Origin: CALZJC01 sp963781065
GTDB taxonomy: Bacteria; Acidobacteriota; Thermoanaerobaculia; Multivoradales; JAHEKO01
Assembly: GCA_963781065.1 (NCBI GenBank)
Contig: CAWAET010000009.1
Location: 1 to 64,000 of the forward strand
Reading direction: 5' to 3'
DNA: 64,000 bases
Shown: one piece after another, positions 17,327-27,444 of the stretch
Position numbering within the stretch: the first letter of the stretch is position 1
Layout: every line of letters starts with the position of its first letter
The notes under the pieces: generated by a model
What the model saw: the letters and a program-made list of their open reading frames with translations, nothing else
Told to the model about the DNA's origin: nothing
Database searches by the model: none
Translations under genes and position numbers: made by a program

Positions 17327-17815
17327 ATGGGACGAAAATCAAAGAGCCAGACGGGACCGGTGATCGTACCGGTGGACTTCTCACCGCACTCCGCGGCGGC
17401 CCTGGTCTGGGCGGCACGGATCTGCGACTGCCTGCAGGTGCCCCTGACCGTGCTGCACGTCGCCCACGACCCGGAGTCGGCGCCCGGCTACTACCGGCGC
17501 TCGAAACGCAAGAAGCACCTGCGGCGCATCGAGGAGGCCGCCGCCGAGATGATGAAGGAGTTTCTCCACCAGGTGGCCAAGGACAACCCGGACCGCCAGG
17601 CGCTGCAGAGCCCCGAGTCGATGCTGGTCCTCGGCCTGCCGGTCACCCGCATCCTCGAGGTGGCCGCCAAGCTCGACGCGACCATGATCGTCATGGGCAG
17701 CCAGGGACGTACCGGCCTGCCGCACCTGCTGCTGGGATCGAAGGCCGAGCGGGTCGCGCAGCTATCGCCCGTGCCGGTGACGATCGTCAAGGACGGGACC
17801 AGGAAGAAGACCTAG
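17327..17815 (+). CDS. Universal stress protein (UspA family)
   Basis: 162 residues, single Usp domain. The fold markers are present: VIVPVDFSPHSAAALVWA at the N-terminus, PLTVLHVAH, and the nucleotide-binding signature MGSQGRTGLPHLLLGSKAERV followed by SPVPVTIVK, so it is of the ATP-binding type. The stop is only 5 bp before the GTG of the Na+/Pi cotransporter gene, so the two are surely cotranscribed. A small hairpin (CCGCC-cttc-GGCGG) lies just upstream of the ribosome binding site. Usp proteins respond to stress or energy limitation; here the context points to phosphate metabolism. Confidence 0.88.
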   Translation: MGRKSKSQTGPVIVPVDFSPHSAAALVWAARICDCLQVPLTVLHVAHDPESAPGYYRRSKRKKHLRRIEEAAAEMMKEFLHQVAKDNPDRQALQSPESMLVLGLPVTRILEVAAKLDATMIVMGSQGRTGLPHLLLGSKAERVAQLSPVPVTIVKDGTRKKT

Positions 17816-17820
17816 GACCC

Positions 17821-19557
17821 GTGACCGTGCCCCTCGCCAACTCCGTGTTCCTGATCGCCGCCACCCCGGCCGCCGGCGGCGGCCTCGAGGTCTGGCCCCT
17901 GATCATGGGGCTCTTTGGCGGGCTGGCGCTCTTCCTGTACGGCATGGACAAGATGGCCGAGGCTCTCAAGGCGGTCGCCGGCGAGCGGATGAGGTCGATC
18001 CTCGAGAGGCTCACCAGCAACCGGATCATGGGTGCGGTGACCGGCGCCTTCGTCACCGCGGTGATCCAGTCCTCTTCGGTGACCACGGTGATGGTGGTCG
18101 GCTTCATCACCGCGGGGCTGATGTCGCTGTCGCAGTCGATCGGCATCATCATGGGCGCCAACATCGGCACCACGATCACCGCCCAGATCATCGCCTTCAA
18201 GGTGACCAAGTTCGCGTTGCTGCTGATCGCGGTCGGCTTCGGGCTGATCCTGCTCGGCAAGCGCGAGCAGCTGCGCCACCACGGCGCCGGCATCATGGGG
18301 CTCGGCCTGGTCTTCTTCGGCATGGCGGTCATGGGCGACGCCATGCAGCCGTTGCGCAGCTACGAGCCGTTTCTCGACTGGATGACCTCGATGGCCTCGC
18401 CGGCCGTCGGCATCCTGGCGGGGGCGCTGTTCACCGCGCTGGTCCAGTCGAGCTCGGCGACCACCGGTGTGGTGATCGTCATGGCCAGCCAGGGGTTCAT
18501 CACCCTGCCGGCCGGCATCGCGCTGATCTTCGGCGCCAACATCGGCACCTGCGTCACCGCCCTGCTGGCGTCCATCGGCAAGCCGCGCGAAGCGCTTCGC
18601 GCCGCCCTGGTGCACGTACTGTTCAACGTTGTCGGGGTGCTCATCTGGCTGCCGTTCATCGGCTACCTGGCCCAAGTCGTCGGCTCGATATCACCGGCCG
18701 CCGCGGAGCTGTCGGGCGCCGCCCGCCTGGCCGCCGACACGCCGCGTCAGATCGCCAACGCCCATACGATCTTCAACGTCGCCAACACTGTCCTGCTGCT
18801 CGGTCTGTCGACCCAGTTCGCGCGGCTGGTACAGAAGCTGGTGCCGGATCGGCCCATGGACGAGGAGCAGTTGATCCGCGCCCGATATCTCGACTCTGAG
18901 CTGCTCAGCACGCCGTCGCTGGCGCTCGATCGCGTCCGCCTCGAAACGCTCCATCTGGGCGACCAGGTGCGCGAGATGATGAGCGCCATCCTGCCCGCGG
19001 TGCTCAGCGGCGGCAGGGAGCCGCTGAACGCCGTCCGCAAGATGGACGACCGGGTCGACGCCCTGCACGGGCAGATCCTGACCTACCTCGGCAGGATCAG
19101 CCAGGGCGCCCTCACCGAGCACCAGACCGAGGAGTTCCTCAAGCTGATGGAGGCGGTCAACGACCTCGAGAACATCGGCGACATCATCGAAACCAACCTG
19201 GTCGCCCTGGGCACCGAGCGGGTGGATCACCAGTTCACCGTCAGCGAGATAACCAAGGGGGTGATCGGCGAGTTCCACGCCGCGGTCAGCAAGGCTGTCG
19301 ACGCGGCGATCCAGGCGGTTACCCAGAAGAGTCCCGAGGCGGCGCGCGTGGTCGTCGACATGAAGCAGGAGATCAACCGGCTGGCCGACTCGGCCGCGCT
19401 GCACCAGGCGGAGAGACTGGTCGCGCAGGAGCCCAACCGGCTGCCGGCCTACACGGTCGAGATGGATGTCCTGCAGAACCTCAAGCGGATCTACTACTTC
19501 GCCAAGCGCATGGCCCGAGCCGCGGTGCCGAGCGTCATGTTGGACGAGGCCAGCTGA
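17821..19557 (+). CDS. Na+/phosphate cotransporter with C-terminal PhoU-like domain (NptA/YjbB type)
   Basis: 578 residues from GTG 17821. The membrane half (about 25-330) contains the duplicated PNaS signature: VIQSSSVTTV near residue 82 and LVQSSSATTG near residue 207, each followed by GANIGT (IMGANIGTTIT; FGANIGTCVT). These QSSS motifs line the sodium/phosphate site in the family. The C-terminal 200 residues are helical and PhoU-like (LGDQVREMMSAIL, MEAVNDLENIGDIIETNL), as in YjbB-type carriers that respond to cellular phosphate. It sits in an operon with uspA and upstream of ppk1. Whether it imports or exports phosphate cannot be read from sequence; YjbB exports. Confidence 0.9.
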   Translation: MTVPLANSVFLIAATPAAGGGLEVWPLIMGLFGGLALFLYGMDKMAEALKAVAGERMRSILERLTSNRIMGAVTGAFVTAVIQSSSVTTVMVVGFITAGLMSLSQSIGIIMGANIGTTITAQIIAFKVTKFALLLIAVGFGLILLGKREQLRHHGAGIMGLGLVFFGMAVMGDAMQPLRSYEPFLDWMTSMASPAVGILAGALFTALVQSSSATTGVVIVMASQGFITLPAGIALIFGANIGTCVTALLASIGKPREALRAALVHVLFNVVGVLIWLPFIGYLAQVVGSISPAAAELSGAARLAADTPRQIANAHTIFNVANTVLLLGLSTQFARLVQKLVPDRPMDEEQLIRARYLDSELLSTPSLALDRVRLETLHLGDQVREMMSAILPAVLSGGREPLNAVRKMDDRVDALHGQILTYLGRISQGALTEHQTEEFLKLMEAVNDLENIGDIIETNLVALGTERVDHQFTVSEITKGVIGEFHAAVSKAVDAAIQAVTQKSPEAARVVVDMKQEINRLADSAALHQAERLVAQEPNRLPAYTVEMDVLQNLKRIYYFAKRMARAAVPSVMLDEAS

Positions 19558-19614
19558 AGAGCTGGCCCGCCCGGCCGGGGCGAGCCGCCACCGGTTCTGC
19601 TAACCTTATTGTTT

Positions 19615-19635
19615 GCACACCCTTACAGGGTGTGC
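19615..19635. promoter_or_regulatory. Perfect inverted repeat upstream of ppk1
   Basis: GCACACCC (19615-19622) and GGGTGTGC (19628-19635) pair perfectly around TTACA, ending 25 bp before the ppk1 start. A/T-rich bases (CTTATTGTTT) just upstream could form part of a promoter. The size and position suit a repressor operator; as RNA it would form a strong short hairpin in the leader. Confidence 0.45.
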
Positions 19636-19660
19636 GGTTCGCGGCAGAGGGGCCTACGAG

Positions 19661-21826
19661 ATGGCGGAAGCGAAACCAGCTTCAGACCCGAAAACATCCG
19701 GCAAGACGGCGCAGCGCTCCCGGTCGGCAAATCTGGATCACCGGACCTACTACTTCAACCGCGAGCTGAGCTGGCTGCAGTTCAATGGGCGGGTGCTCGA
19801 GGAGGCACTCGACCCGGCGAATCCGCTGCTGGAGAGGGTCAAGTTCCTTTCCATCTTCTTCAGCAACCTGGACGAGTTCTTCATGATCCGGGTCTCCGGC
19901 CTGCGGCAGCAGCACACCGGCGGCACCCTGGCGGCGCCACCCGACGGCATGTCGCCGGCGCAGCAGCTGAGCGCGATCCACGATCGCCTTGCACCGCAGC
20001 TCGCTGAGGCGGGACGCTGCTGGGCCGAGGATCTGCAGCCGAAGCTGAGCTCGGCGGGGATCCAGGTGCTGCCCTACGACGAGCTGAAGAGCAAGCAACG
20101 CAAGCTGTTGCGCAAGATGTTCAAGCGCGAGATCTTCCCGGTGCTGACGCCGCTTGCCTCGGACCCCAGCCACCCCTTCCCGCACATCTCCAATCTCAGC
20201 GTCAACCTGGCGGTGATCGTCAACGACCCGAAGCAGGGTGAGCGGTTCGCCCGCGTCAAGGTGCCGCACATGTTCCCGCGCCTGATCCGGGTGCCCAGCG
20301 AGGAGAAGGCCGACCCGCAGGCCCAGCTAGGGCTCGATGACGCGCGCTTCTCCAACTTCGTCTGGCTGGAGGACGTGATCGCCGCCAACCTGGACACCCT
20401 CTTCCCCGGCCTGGAAGTCGAAGCCGCCTACCCCTTCCGGGTGACCCGTGACGCCGACTTCGAGATCGAGGAGGACGAGGCCGCGGATCTGCTGGGCGCC
20501 ATGGAGGAAGTCGTCGGGCAGCGCTTCTTCGGCTCCGCGGTGCGGCTCGAGGTAGACAGCCGAACACCGCAGCGCTACCGGGAGATGCTGGTGGAGAAGC
20601 TCGGCCTCGCTCCATTCCAGGTCTACACCGTCGACGGGCCCATCGGGCAGTCCGACCTCATGGGCCTGATGTCCGTCGACCGCCCCGATCTCAAGGACGC
20701 GCCCTTCAAAGCGGTCGCGCCGCGGATTCTGGCCGGCGAGGAGAGCATCTTCTCGATCCTCAAACGGCGCAACATCTTGCTCTACCACCCCTACGACAGC
20801 TTTGCGCCGGTGGTGGATTTCGTCACCCAGGCGGCGCGCGATCCCGACGTGCTGGCCATCAAACAGACCCTCTATCGCGTCGGCCCGAACTCGCCGATCG
20901 TTCAGGCCCTGCAGGAGGCGCGCGAGAACGGCAAGCAGGTTTCGGTGCTGGTGGAGCTCAAGGCCCGCTTCGACGAGGAGAACAACATCGTCTGGGCGCG
21001 CGCCCTGGAACGGGCTGGCGTGCACGTGGTCTACGGCCTGCTGGGTCTCAAGACCCACGCCAAGCTCTGCCTGGTGGTGCGGCGCGAGCCCGACGGGCTG
21101 ATGCGCTACCTGCACCTGGGAACGGGCAACTACAACCCGGTGACCGCCCGCATCTACTCGGACATCGGCTATCTGACCGCCGATCCCGCGCTGGCCGCCG
21201 ACGCCTCGCAGCTGTTCAACGCGCTCACCGGCTACTCGGGCAAGGACAGCTTCGACAAGCTGCTGGTCGCGCCCAGCGCGATGCGCCGTCAGATGCTGGC
21301 GAGGATCCAGCGCGAGATCGCCTGCCACCGGAAGGACGGCAACGGCCACATCGCCTTCAAGATGAACTCGCTGGTCGACAAGGCCTGCATCAAGGCGCTC
21401 TACCGGGCGTCGATGGCCGGCGTCCGGGTCGATCTCCAGGTGCGCGGCATCTGTTGCCTGAAGCCCGGCGTCAAGCGGGTCAGCGAGAACATCACCGTGA
21501 CCTCGGTGGTCGGCCGCTTCCTCGAGCACGCGCGGATCTACTACTTCCGCAACGGCGGCAAGGAGGAGATCCTCCTCGGCAGCGCCGACCTGATGCCGCG
21601 CAACCTGGACGGCCGGGTCGAGACGCTCTTCCCCATCGAGGACGGACGGTTTCTCAAGGCGATTCGAGACGACATTCTCTTCCGCCACCTGCGCGACAAC
21701 GTCCAGTCACGGCGGCTGCTGTCAAAGGGCGACTACGAGCGCCTGGCGCCAGCCGGGGGCGAACCTGCCGTCGACTCCCAGGCGGAGATGCTCGCCGAGC
21801 CGGGCTCCTGGCACTACGACGAGTAG
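19661..21826 (+). CDS. ppk1: Polyphosphate kinase 1
   Basis: 721 residues from ATG 19661 (GAGGGGCC upstream). Transfers the gamma phosphate of ATP reversibly onto polyphosphate. N-domain: YYFNRELSWLQFNGRVLEEA. Head domain: FFSNLDEFFMIRVSGL. The two phospholipase-D-like C domains follow, with the autophosphorylated His in LKTHAKLCLVVRREP and the second His in RFLEHARIYYFRNGG; HLGTGNYN and GSADLMPRNLDGRVE are also intact. Length and motifs are normal. It is convergent with the PPK2 operon and downstream of the Na+/Pi cotransporter. A diverged second PPK1 lies at 38.3-40.5 kb. Confidence 0.95.
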   Translation: MAEAKPASDPKTSGKTAQRSRSANLDHRTYYFNRELSWLQFNGRVLEEALDPANPLLERVKFLSIFFSNLDEFFMIRVSGLRQQHTGGTLAAPPDGMSPAQQLSAIHDRLAPQLAEAGRCWAEDLQPKLSSAGIQVLPYDELKSKQRKLLRKMFKREIFPVLTPLASDPSHPFPHISNLSVNLAVIVNDPKQGERFARVKVPHMFPRLIRVPSEEKADPQAQLGLDDARFSNFVWLEDVIAANLDTLFPGLEVEAAYPFRVTRDADFEIEEDEAADLLGAMEEVVGQRFFGSAVRLEVDSRTPQRYREMLVEKLGLAPFQVYTVDGPIGQSDLMGLMSVDRPDLKDAPFKAVAPRILAGEESIFSILKRRNILLYHPYDSFAPVVDFVTQAARDPDVLAIKQTLYRVGPNSPIVQALQEARENGKQVSVLVELKARFDEENNIVWARALERAGVHVVYGLLGLKTHAKLCLVVRREPDGLMRYLHLGTGNYNPVTARIYSDIGYLTADPALAADASQLFNALTGYSGKDSFDKLLVAPSAMRRQMLARIQREIACHRKDGNGHIAFKMNSLVDKACIKALYRASMAGVRVDLQVRGICCLKPGVKRVSENITVTSVVGRFLEHARIYYFRNGGKEEILLGSADLMPRNLDGRVETLFPIEDGRFLKAIRDDILFRHLRDNVQSRRLLSKGDYERLAPAGGEPAVDSQAEMLAEPGSWHYDE

Positions 21827-21844
21827 GGCCCGGACGCGGGCGGG

Positions 21845-22633
21845 CTACTTCTTGCCCTTCTTGCCGCGCTTCTTCTTCGACCCGCTGGCGGCCGCAGGCT
21901 TTGCTTTGTCGCCCGCGGCGGGCTCCAGCCCCGCGGCCAGCGCGGCGATCAGGGTCTCCTGGGTCTTGATCCTGGCCCACAGCTTGTCGTTGCCCTCGAC
22001 CACGGTCCAGGGCGCCGTCAGCGTCGAGGTCTTGAGCAGCATGTCCTTGACGGCCGTTTCGTAGGCGTCCCACTTCTCCCGGTTGCGCCAGTCCTCGTCC
22101 GTCAGCTTCCACCGCTTGTGGGGAGTCTCGCGGCGCGCCTCGAAGCGGCGCAGCTGCTCCTCCTTGCTGATGTGGAACCAGAGCTTGACCAGGATCATGC
22201 CGTGGTCGGTCAGCTGGCGCTCGAACTCGTTGATCTCGCGGTAGGCGCGCTTCCACTCGTCCTCGGTGGCGAAGCCCTCGACTCGCTCGACCAGCACCCG
22301 GCCGTACCAGGAGCGGTCGAAGATCAGGATCTGCTTGTCGTCCGGAGCCTTGAGGCGCCGCCAGAAGCGCCACAGATAGTGGTGCGTCTTGTCCTCGCCG
22401 TCCGGAGCGGCGATCGGGAACACCTGGTAGCCGCGCGGATCGATCTTCTCGGTCACCCGCCGCACGGCGCCGCCCTTGCCGGCGGCATCCCAGCCCTCGG
22501 ACACCACGATCAGCGAGCGCTTCTGCCGGTAGAGCTCGAAGGCCAGTTCGCGCACCCGGAGCTGACAGGCGAGGAGCCGCTGCTTGTACTCCTCGCGGTC
22601 CAGCGCGAGGGTGAGATCGACCGTGTTCAGCAT
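21845..22633 (-). CDS. ppk2: Polyphosphate kinase 2 family protein with basic C-terminal tail
   Basis: 262 residues. Walker A GWDAAGKGG at 47-55, lid/base Arg region DPRGYQVFPIAAP, and Walker B DRSWYGR at about 106-112 place it in PPK2, the enzymes that use polyphosphate to phosphorylate nucleoside mono- or diphosphates. Which nucleotide is used cannot be told safely from sequence. The last 20 residues are a Lys-rich tail (KPAAASGSKKKRGKKGKK) not needed for the fold and echoing the tail of the HhH protein two genes upstream. It follows the second PPK2 gene by 3 bp, so the two form an operon and are probably translationally coupled. Confidence 0.92.
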   Translation of the reverse strand: MLNTVDLTLALDREEYKQRLLACQLRVRELAFELYRQKRSLIVVSEGWDAAGKGGAVRRVTEKIDPRGYQVFPIAAPDGEDKTHHYLWRFWRRLKAPDDKQILIFDRSWYGRVLVERVEGFATEDEWKRAYREINEFERQLTDHGMILVKLWFHISKEEQLRRFEARRETPHKRWKLTDEDWRNREKWDAYETAVKDMLLKTSTLTAPWTVVEGNDKLWARIKTQETLIAALAAGLEPAAGDKAKPAAASGSKKKRGKKGKK

Positions 22634-22636
22634 CGC

Positions 22637-23431
22637 TCAGTCGTCTCCGTTGTCTGCGTCGTCGTCCTCGTCATCTTCCGACAGCTCCTGCGGAAACTCG
22701 TCCTCCGGCACCGCACAACCGTGGCTGGCGAGGCCCTCTTCCATGCGGCGAATGAGGGTCTCGAAGATCTTGACCCGCGCCCACCTGCGATCCGTCGCCT
22801 CGACCAGGGTCCACGGCCCCCATTCGCTCTCGGTGCGCTCGAGCATCTCCTCGGTGGCAACCAGGTAGTCGTCGTACTTCTCGTGATGGTCCCAATCCTC
22901 CGGCTCCACGTGCCAGGCCGTCGACGGGTCACTCTCGAGACGCTTGAACCGCTCCTTCTGCTGCTCTTTCGATATGTGCAGAAAGAACTTGACGACCAGA
23001 TAGCGATCGTCAGCCAGGCCGCGCTCGAAGGAGACGATGTCGCCATACGACTTGCGCCAGGCGCGTTCCTCGACCAGCCCTTCGATCCGCGCCACCAGGA
23101 CGCGGCCGTACCAGCTGCGATCGAAGATCGCGATCTGGCCCCAGTTGGGCAACTTGACCCAGAAGCGCCACATCCAGGGCAGGTAGAGCTCGGAGGTGCG
23201 CGGCTCGCGGATCGCATGCAGCGCGAACCCGCGCGGCTCCAGCCGCTGGGTCAGCTTGTTGATGGCCGTGCCCTTGCCGGCCGCGTCCCAACCCTCGAAG
23301 ACGACGACGGTCGCCACCTTGCCCTCCCAGCAGGCCCGCTGCAAGCGGTGCAGGCGGTGCTGCATCCAGCGTAACCGCTGCTTGTAGAGCGACTTGGGGA
23401 GGCTCTTGGAGAGGTTCAGGGCTTCGAGCAT
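22637..23431 (-). CDS. ppk2: Polyphosphate kinase 2 family protein with acidic C-terminal tail
   Basis: 264 residues from ATG 23431; the reading frame extends upstream only through an Arg-rich shadow of the HhH gene. Walker A GWDAAGKGT at 47-55, EPRGFALHAIREP, and Walker B DRSWYGR at 104-110 define PPK2. It is a clear paralogue of the next gene but differs around the lid (LYLPWMWRFWVKLPNWG). The C-terminus is strongly acidic (EDEFPQELSEDDEDDDAD), opposite in charge to the tails of its two operon partners. The ribosome binding site (AAGGGAAAGAGA) lies inside the purine-rich Lys codons that end the upstream gene, seven bases from its stop, implying coupled translation. Confidence 0.92.
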   Translation of the reverse strand: MLEALNLSKSLPKSLYKQRLRWMQHRLHRLQRACWEGKVATVVVFEGWDAAGKGTAINKLTQRLEPRGFALHAIREPRTSELYLPWMWRFWVKLPNWGQIAIFDRSWYGRVLVARIEGLVEERAWRKSYGDIVSFERGLADDRYLVVKFFLHISKEQQKERFKRLESDPSTAWHVEPEDWDHHEKYDDYLVATEEMLERTESEWGPWTLVEATDRRWARVKIFETLIRRMEEGLASHGCAVPEDEFPQELSEDDEDDDADNGDD

Positions 23432-23438
23432 GCGGGCG

Positions 23439-23963
23439 CTATCTCTTTCCCTTCTTTCCCTTCTTTCCCTTCTTTCCCTTCTTTTCCTTCTTGCCTTTCT
23501 TTTCCTTCTTGCCTTTCTTTTCCTTCTTGCCTTTCTTGGCCTTTTCCTTGCTCTTCTTGCCCTTGCCCTTCTTCTTTTCGCTCTTGCCCTTCTTCTTGCC
23601 CTTCTTGTCTCTTCCCGCATCGTCGCCCGCGGGACTGTCGGGCTCCGGCGGTCGCGCGGTGGCCGGCGCCGCGGGCGGTGCCTTCGTCCCGCTGGCCGGC
23701 TGGGCGGGCGCCGCCGCGGGCGCCTTCTTCACGGGGGCCTTCTTTGTTGGCGCCGTCTTCAATGGCGCTGCCGCCGGCTGGGTCATGGCACGAGCGGCCT
23801 TCTGCACCGCCGCGGCCCTGGCGGGGCCGAATCCGGGCACCGCCGCGATCGTCTTGGCGGACATGCCCGCCAGACTCTGGACGGTGCGTATCCCCGCCTT
23901 CTGTAACGCCGCGGCGGTGGCCGCGCCAATCCCCGGTACGTCGACTAGTGTGATTCTCGCCAT
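23439..23963 (-). CDS. Helix-hairpin-helix protein with long lysine-rich tail
   Basis: 174 residues. Residues 1-58 hold two helix-hairpin-helix motifs (LVDVPGIGAATAAALQKAGI and IAAVPGFGPARAAAVQKAA), a non-specific DNA-backbone-binding fold. Residues 60-115 are an Ala/Pro linker with KKAP elements like those of histone-H1-like bacterial proteins. Residues 116-174 are almost only Lys, Gly and Glu, built from repeated KGKKEK units. It begins an operon with two PPK2 genes. I infer a nucleoid-associated protein that binds DNA through HhH and polyanions (DNA, RNA or polyphosphate) through the tail. The tail codons form near-perfect tandem repeats, so length is probably variable between strains. Confidence 0.75.
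   Translation of the reverse strand: MARITLVDVPGIGAATAAALQKAGIRTVQSLAGMSAKTIAAVPGFGPARAAAVQKAARAMTQPAAAPLKTAPTKKAPVKKAPAAAPAQPASGTKAPPAAPATARPPEPDSPAGDDAGRDKKGKKKGKSEKKKGKGKKSKEKAKKGKKEKKGKKEKKGKKEKKGKKGKKGKKGKR
23442..23492. repeat. Polypyrimidine/polypurine tandem repeat encoding the Lys-rich tail
   Basis: 51 uninterrupted pyrimidines on the plus strand, made of a 9-base unit (TTCCCTTCT type, four copies), followed by an 18-base unit (CTTCTTGCCTTTCTTTTC) repeated about three times to 23536. Mirror-symmetric purine tracts of this kind can form triplex DNA and slip during replication. Confidence 0.75.
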
Positions 23964-24068
23964 ACTCTCGCCCTCCCCTCGTTTTCACCTCAGTCTAACC
24001 CAAGCCTGGAAAGCCGCTCCGGGCCAATCCGGGGCTGGGGCTCGTCGCGTCTGGAACACGAAACCCGG

Positions 24069-24852
<784 letters not shown>

Positions 24853-24875
<23 letters not shown>

Positions 24876-25611
24876 AGTCGGCCGTGCGCTGGTCCGCGAC
24901 CTCGCGCGTGAACATCTTCTCGGTCTCGGCGATCTCGACGCACTCGCCGGTGAGGAAGAAGGCCGTGCGGTCGGCCAGCCGCCGCGCCTGCTGCACCAGG
25001 TTGGTGACCAGGATGATGGCGATCTCCTCGCGCAGCTCCTTGAGCACGTCTTCGATGCGCATGGTCGTCACCGGATCGACGGCGATGGAGAACTCGTCCA
25101 GCAGCAGCAGCTCGGGCTCCTGCGAGAGCGCCCGAGCGATGGTCAGCCGCTGCTGCTGGCCGCCCGAGAGCAGGCTGCCGAGCGAGTCGAGGCGATCCTT
25201 GACCTCGTCCCACAGCGCCGCCCGAGTCAGGCAGCGCTCGACGATCACGTCCAGGTCGGCCTTGCCGCGGACGCCGCGCAGGCGCGGCGACAGGGCGACG
25301 TTGTCGTAGACGCTCAGCGGCAGCCCCACCGGCAACGGAAAGACGACGCCGATCTTGCTGCGCAGGGCGTAGACGTTGCGCCAGCGGCTGACATCGCGGC
25401 CGGCGAATTCGATGGCGCCTTCCACCTCCATGCCCGGGGTGAACATGTCCATCCGGTTGAGCGCCCGCAAGAAGGAGGTCTTGCCGCTGCCCGCCGGGCC
25501 GATGATGCCGAAGATCTCGTTCTCGCGGACGTCCAAGCTGACCCCCGAAAGGGCCGGCTTGCCGCCATAGCGGATCGTCAGGTCGCGCACCCGGAGCTTC
25601 GCCGGCGGCAT
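24853..25611 (-). CDS. pstB: Phosphate ABC transporter ATP-binding protein PstB1 (degenerate Q- and H-loops)
   Basis: 252 residues from ATG 25611, which follows pstA after 35 bp. Walker A GPAGSGKTS (38-46) and the signature LLSGGQQQR (147-155) are intact, and the Walker B Asp-Glu pair is present (LLLLDEFSIAVDP, with Phe for the usual Pro). The Q-loop Gln is replaced by Pro (VVFPLPVG, residue 92), and the switch His by Asn (VTNLVQQA, residue 204). The protein should bind ATP at its own Walker site but is unlikely to hydrolyse it well. It supplies a good signature motif for PstB2's site. No frameshift is seen, so this is divergence, not damage. Confidence 0.9.
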
Positions 25612-25646
25612 CGCCGGGTCGACGGCGGAGCCCGCCCCGGTCCCGG

Positions 25647-26516
<870 letters not shown>

Positions 26517-26520
26517 GGCC

Positions 26521-27444
26521 CTACTTCTTGCGGATGCCGCGCACCACCAGGTCCGCGGTCAGGTTGATGACGAAGGTGATGGCGAACAGGAAGATCCCTA
26601 GCGTGAAGAGTGCCCGGTAGTGCTCCGAGCCCACCGCCGTCTCGCCCAGCTCGGCCGCGATCGTGGCGGTCAGTGCCCGCACCGAGTCGAAGACGCTGGT
26701 GGGCAGGTTGATCGAGTGGCCGCTGGCCATGAGCACCGCCATGGTTTCGCCAAAGCCGCGGCCGACGCCCAGCAGCACCGCCGCCACCAGCCCGTTCTTG
26801 GCCGCCGGGATCACCACCCGGAAGATCACCTGCCAGCGCGTCGCGCCCAGCGCCTCGGCCGCCTCGCGGTAGGTGTCGGGCACCGCCTTCAGGGCGTCCT
26901 CGGCGATGGTGGTCATGATCGGTGCCGCCATCAGCCCGAGGATGAACCCCGAGTTGAGCACGTTGAGACCGACCGGTACGTTGAAGGTCTTGATGATCAG
27001 CGGGTTCATGATGCTCAGGCCGATAAATCCCCAAACCACCGAGGGGATGGCGGCCAGCATCTCGACCAGCACCTTGAGCGCCTCGCGCAGCTTGCCGGTG
27101 GCGAACTCGCCGATGAAGATGGCGGCGCCGAGCGAGAACGGCACCGCGACGACCATCGCCAGGCCGGTGACGCTGGCGGTGCCGGCGATCAGCGCCAGGG
27201 CGCCATAGGTCGGGTTGTGGCTCGAGGTCGGCGCCCAGCGTGGCGAGCCGAAGAACTCGACAAAGCTGAAGCGATCGCCGAGAAAGCCCAGCCCTTCCTT
27301 GGTGATGAAGACGAAGATGCCGACGACGAACAGGATGCCGGACAGGCCGCCGATGAAGACCAGGACCTGGACCGCCTTGTCGATGTACCAGTCCAGGTTG
27401 CGCCGGTCGAGCGCCTCGCCGGCTTTGGCCGAGCCCTGAGCCAC
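26521..27444 (-). CDS. pstC: Phosphate ABC transporter permease PstC
   Basis: 307 residues. An N-terminal helix (VLVFIGGLSGILFVVGIFVF), the periplasmic loop ending FFGSPRWAPTSSHNPTYGAL, and the coupling motif DALKAVPDTYREAAEALGATRW are characteristic. GVGRGFGETMAVLMASGHSINL follows before the last helices. It starts immediately after the phoU stop (27445), so translation is coupled. The gene order phoU-pstC-pstA-pstB-pstB, with phoU early, differs from the enteric order pstSCAB-phoU. Confidence 0.93.
   Translation of the reverse strand: MAQGSAKAGEALDRRNLDWYIDKAVQVLVFIGGLSGILFVVGIFVFITKEGLGFLGDRFSFVEFFGSPRWAPTSSHNPTYGALALIAGTASVTGLAMVVAVPFSLGAAIFIGEFATGKLREALKVLVEMLAAIPSVVWGFIGLSIMNPLIIKTFNVPVGLNVLNSGFILGLMAAPIMTTIAEDALKAVPDTYREAAEALGATRWQVIFRVVIPAAKNGLVAAVLLGVGRGFGETMAVLMASGHSINLPTSVFDSVRALTATIAAELGETAVGSEHYRALFTLGIFLFAITFVINLTADLVVRGIRKK

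Noticed and set aside
22637..23620. An Arg-rich N-terminal extension of the second PPK2 (63 extra residues)
   Set aside because: The extension reads through the purine-rich tail of the HhH gene in another frame. The ATG at 23431 begins where PPK2 similarity begins.
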